Assembly: GCA_964474685.1 (NCBI GenBank)
Contig: CAYYTE010000002.1
Location: 1-59,791, forward strand
DNA from: UBA1737 sp964474685
GTDB taxonomy: Bacteria > Bacillota_I > Bacilli_A > ML615J-28 > CAG-313
DNA length: 59,791 nt
Reading direction: 5' to 3'
The position numbers and the translations under genes were made by a program. Positions 58,878-59,791 of the stretch are shown here, piece by piece. The notes below the pieces were generated by a model. The model saw only the letters and a program-made list of their open reading frames with translations. It did not search any database and was not told where the DNA came from. Every line of letters begins with the position of its first letter. The first letter of the stretch is position 1.

Positions 58878-59791
<914 letters not shown>

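Overview
The window is low-GC DNA (roughly one third G+C by eye) read with the standard bacterial code: several genes end in TGA and tryptophan is TGG throughout. Gene order (cysS-mrnC-rlmB-sigH-rpmG-secE-nusG, rplKAJL, rpoBC), Firmicutes-type ribosomal leaders, near-consensus SigA promoters, YitT, YutG-type PgpA and RmuC all point to a Bacillota lineage near the Bacilli/Erysipelotrichia/Mollicutes-related gut bacteria. The 5' part of a 16S gene at the right edge agrees, but I cannot place it to family without a search. A run of exactly 100 N at 41820-41919 shows that this is a scaffold with a gap.

Layout. 1-4.1 kb: end of glycogen synthase, glycogen phosphorylase and phosphofructokinase. 4.2-8.5 kb: metG, a YitT membrane protein, rplM-rpsI. 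8.6-12.9 kb: the chain cysS-mrnC-rlmB-sigH with 1-4 base overlaps, then rpmG-secE-nusG. 12.9-24.0 kb: a surface/secretion block inside what is normally one continuous transcription-translation cluster, namely a membrane-anchored ComEC-type metallohydrolase, a DUF1294 protein, a 2766-residue lipoprotein subtilase with BspA-type leucine-rich repeats, and a tandem GNAT acetyltransferase. 24.1-26.5 kb: rplK-rplA-rplJ-rplL with L1-like and L10 leaders. 26.5-28.0 kb: a Na+-pumping decarboxylase beta subunit plus a 48-residue membrane protein, behind a structured leader with a terminator. 28.2-36.0 kb: rpoB-rpoC. 36.0-44.9 kb: a small membrane protein on the minus strand, then priA-fmt-pgpA-sdaA-rlmD-rmuC. 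45.0-47.2 kb, minus strand: rhodanese lipoprotein, Rrf2 regulator and RclA-type flavin reductase, with a divergent promoter facing efp. 47.4-51.0 kb: efp-SDR, a YnbB-type PLP lyase on the minus strand, pnuC. 51.1-58.6 kb: a three-gene sensory operon (two kinase-like proteins and a NarL-type regulator) followed by a malate/lactate operon (Ldh2-type dehydrogenase, malic enzyme, lactate racemase LarA) with a CcpA-type cre site over its -35 box. 58.6 kb to the end: tandem rRNA promoters, boxB/boxA and the first ~915 bases of 16S rRNA.

Metabolic reading: glycogen breakdown and glycolysis feed pyruvate; LarA, the Ldh2-type dehydrogenase and malic enzyme connect D/L-lactate, malate and pyruvate; the decarboxylase beta subunit could couple decarboxylation to Na+ export.

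Most unusual points: (1) the three-way-junction leader at 26590-26704, whose closing stem and a terminator are mutually exclusive, which looks like a riboswitch; (2) a PriA that keeps its DNA-binding and zinc modules but appears to have lost every helicase/ATPase motif; (3) an RNA methyltransferase with identical 54-base tandem repeats encoding an arginine/tyrosine-rich disordered tail, where the assembly breaks; (4) the giant subtilase with both a lipobox and a Cys-Gly C-terminal anchor. No defence island, prophage, IS element, CRISPR array or tRNA is visible.
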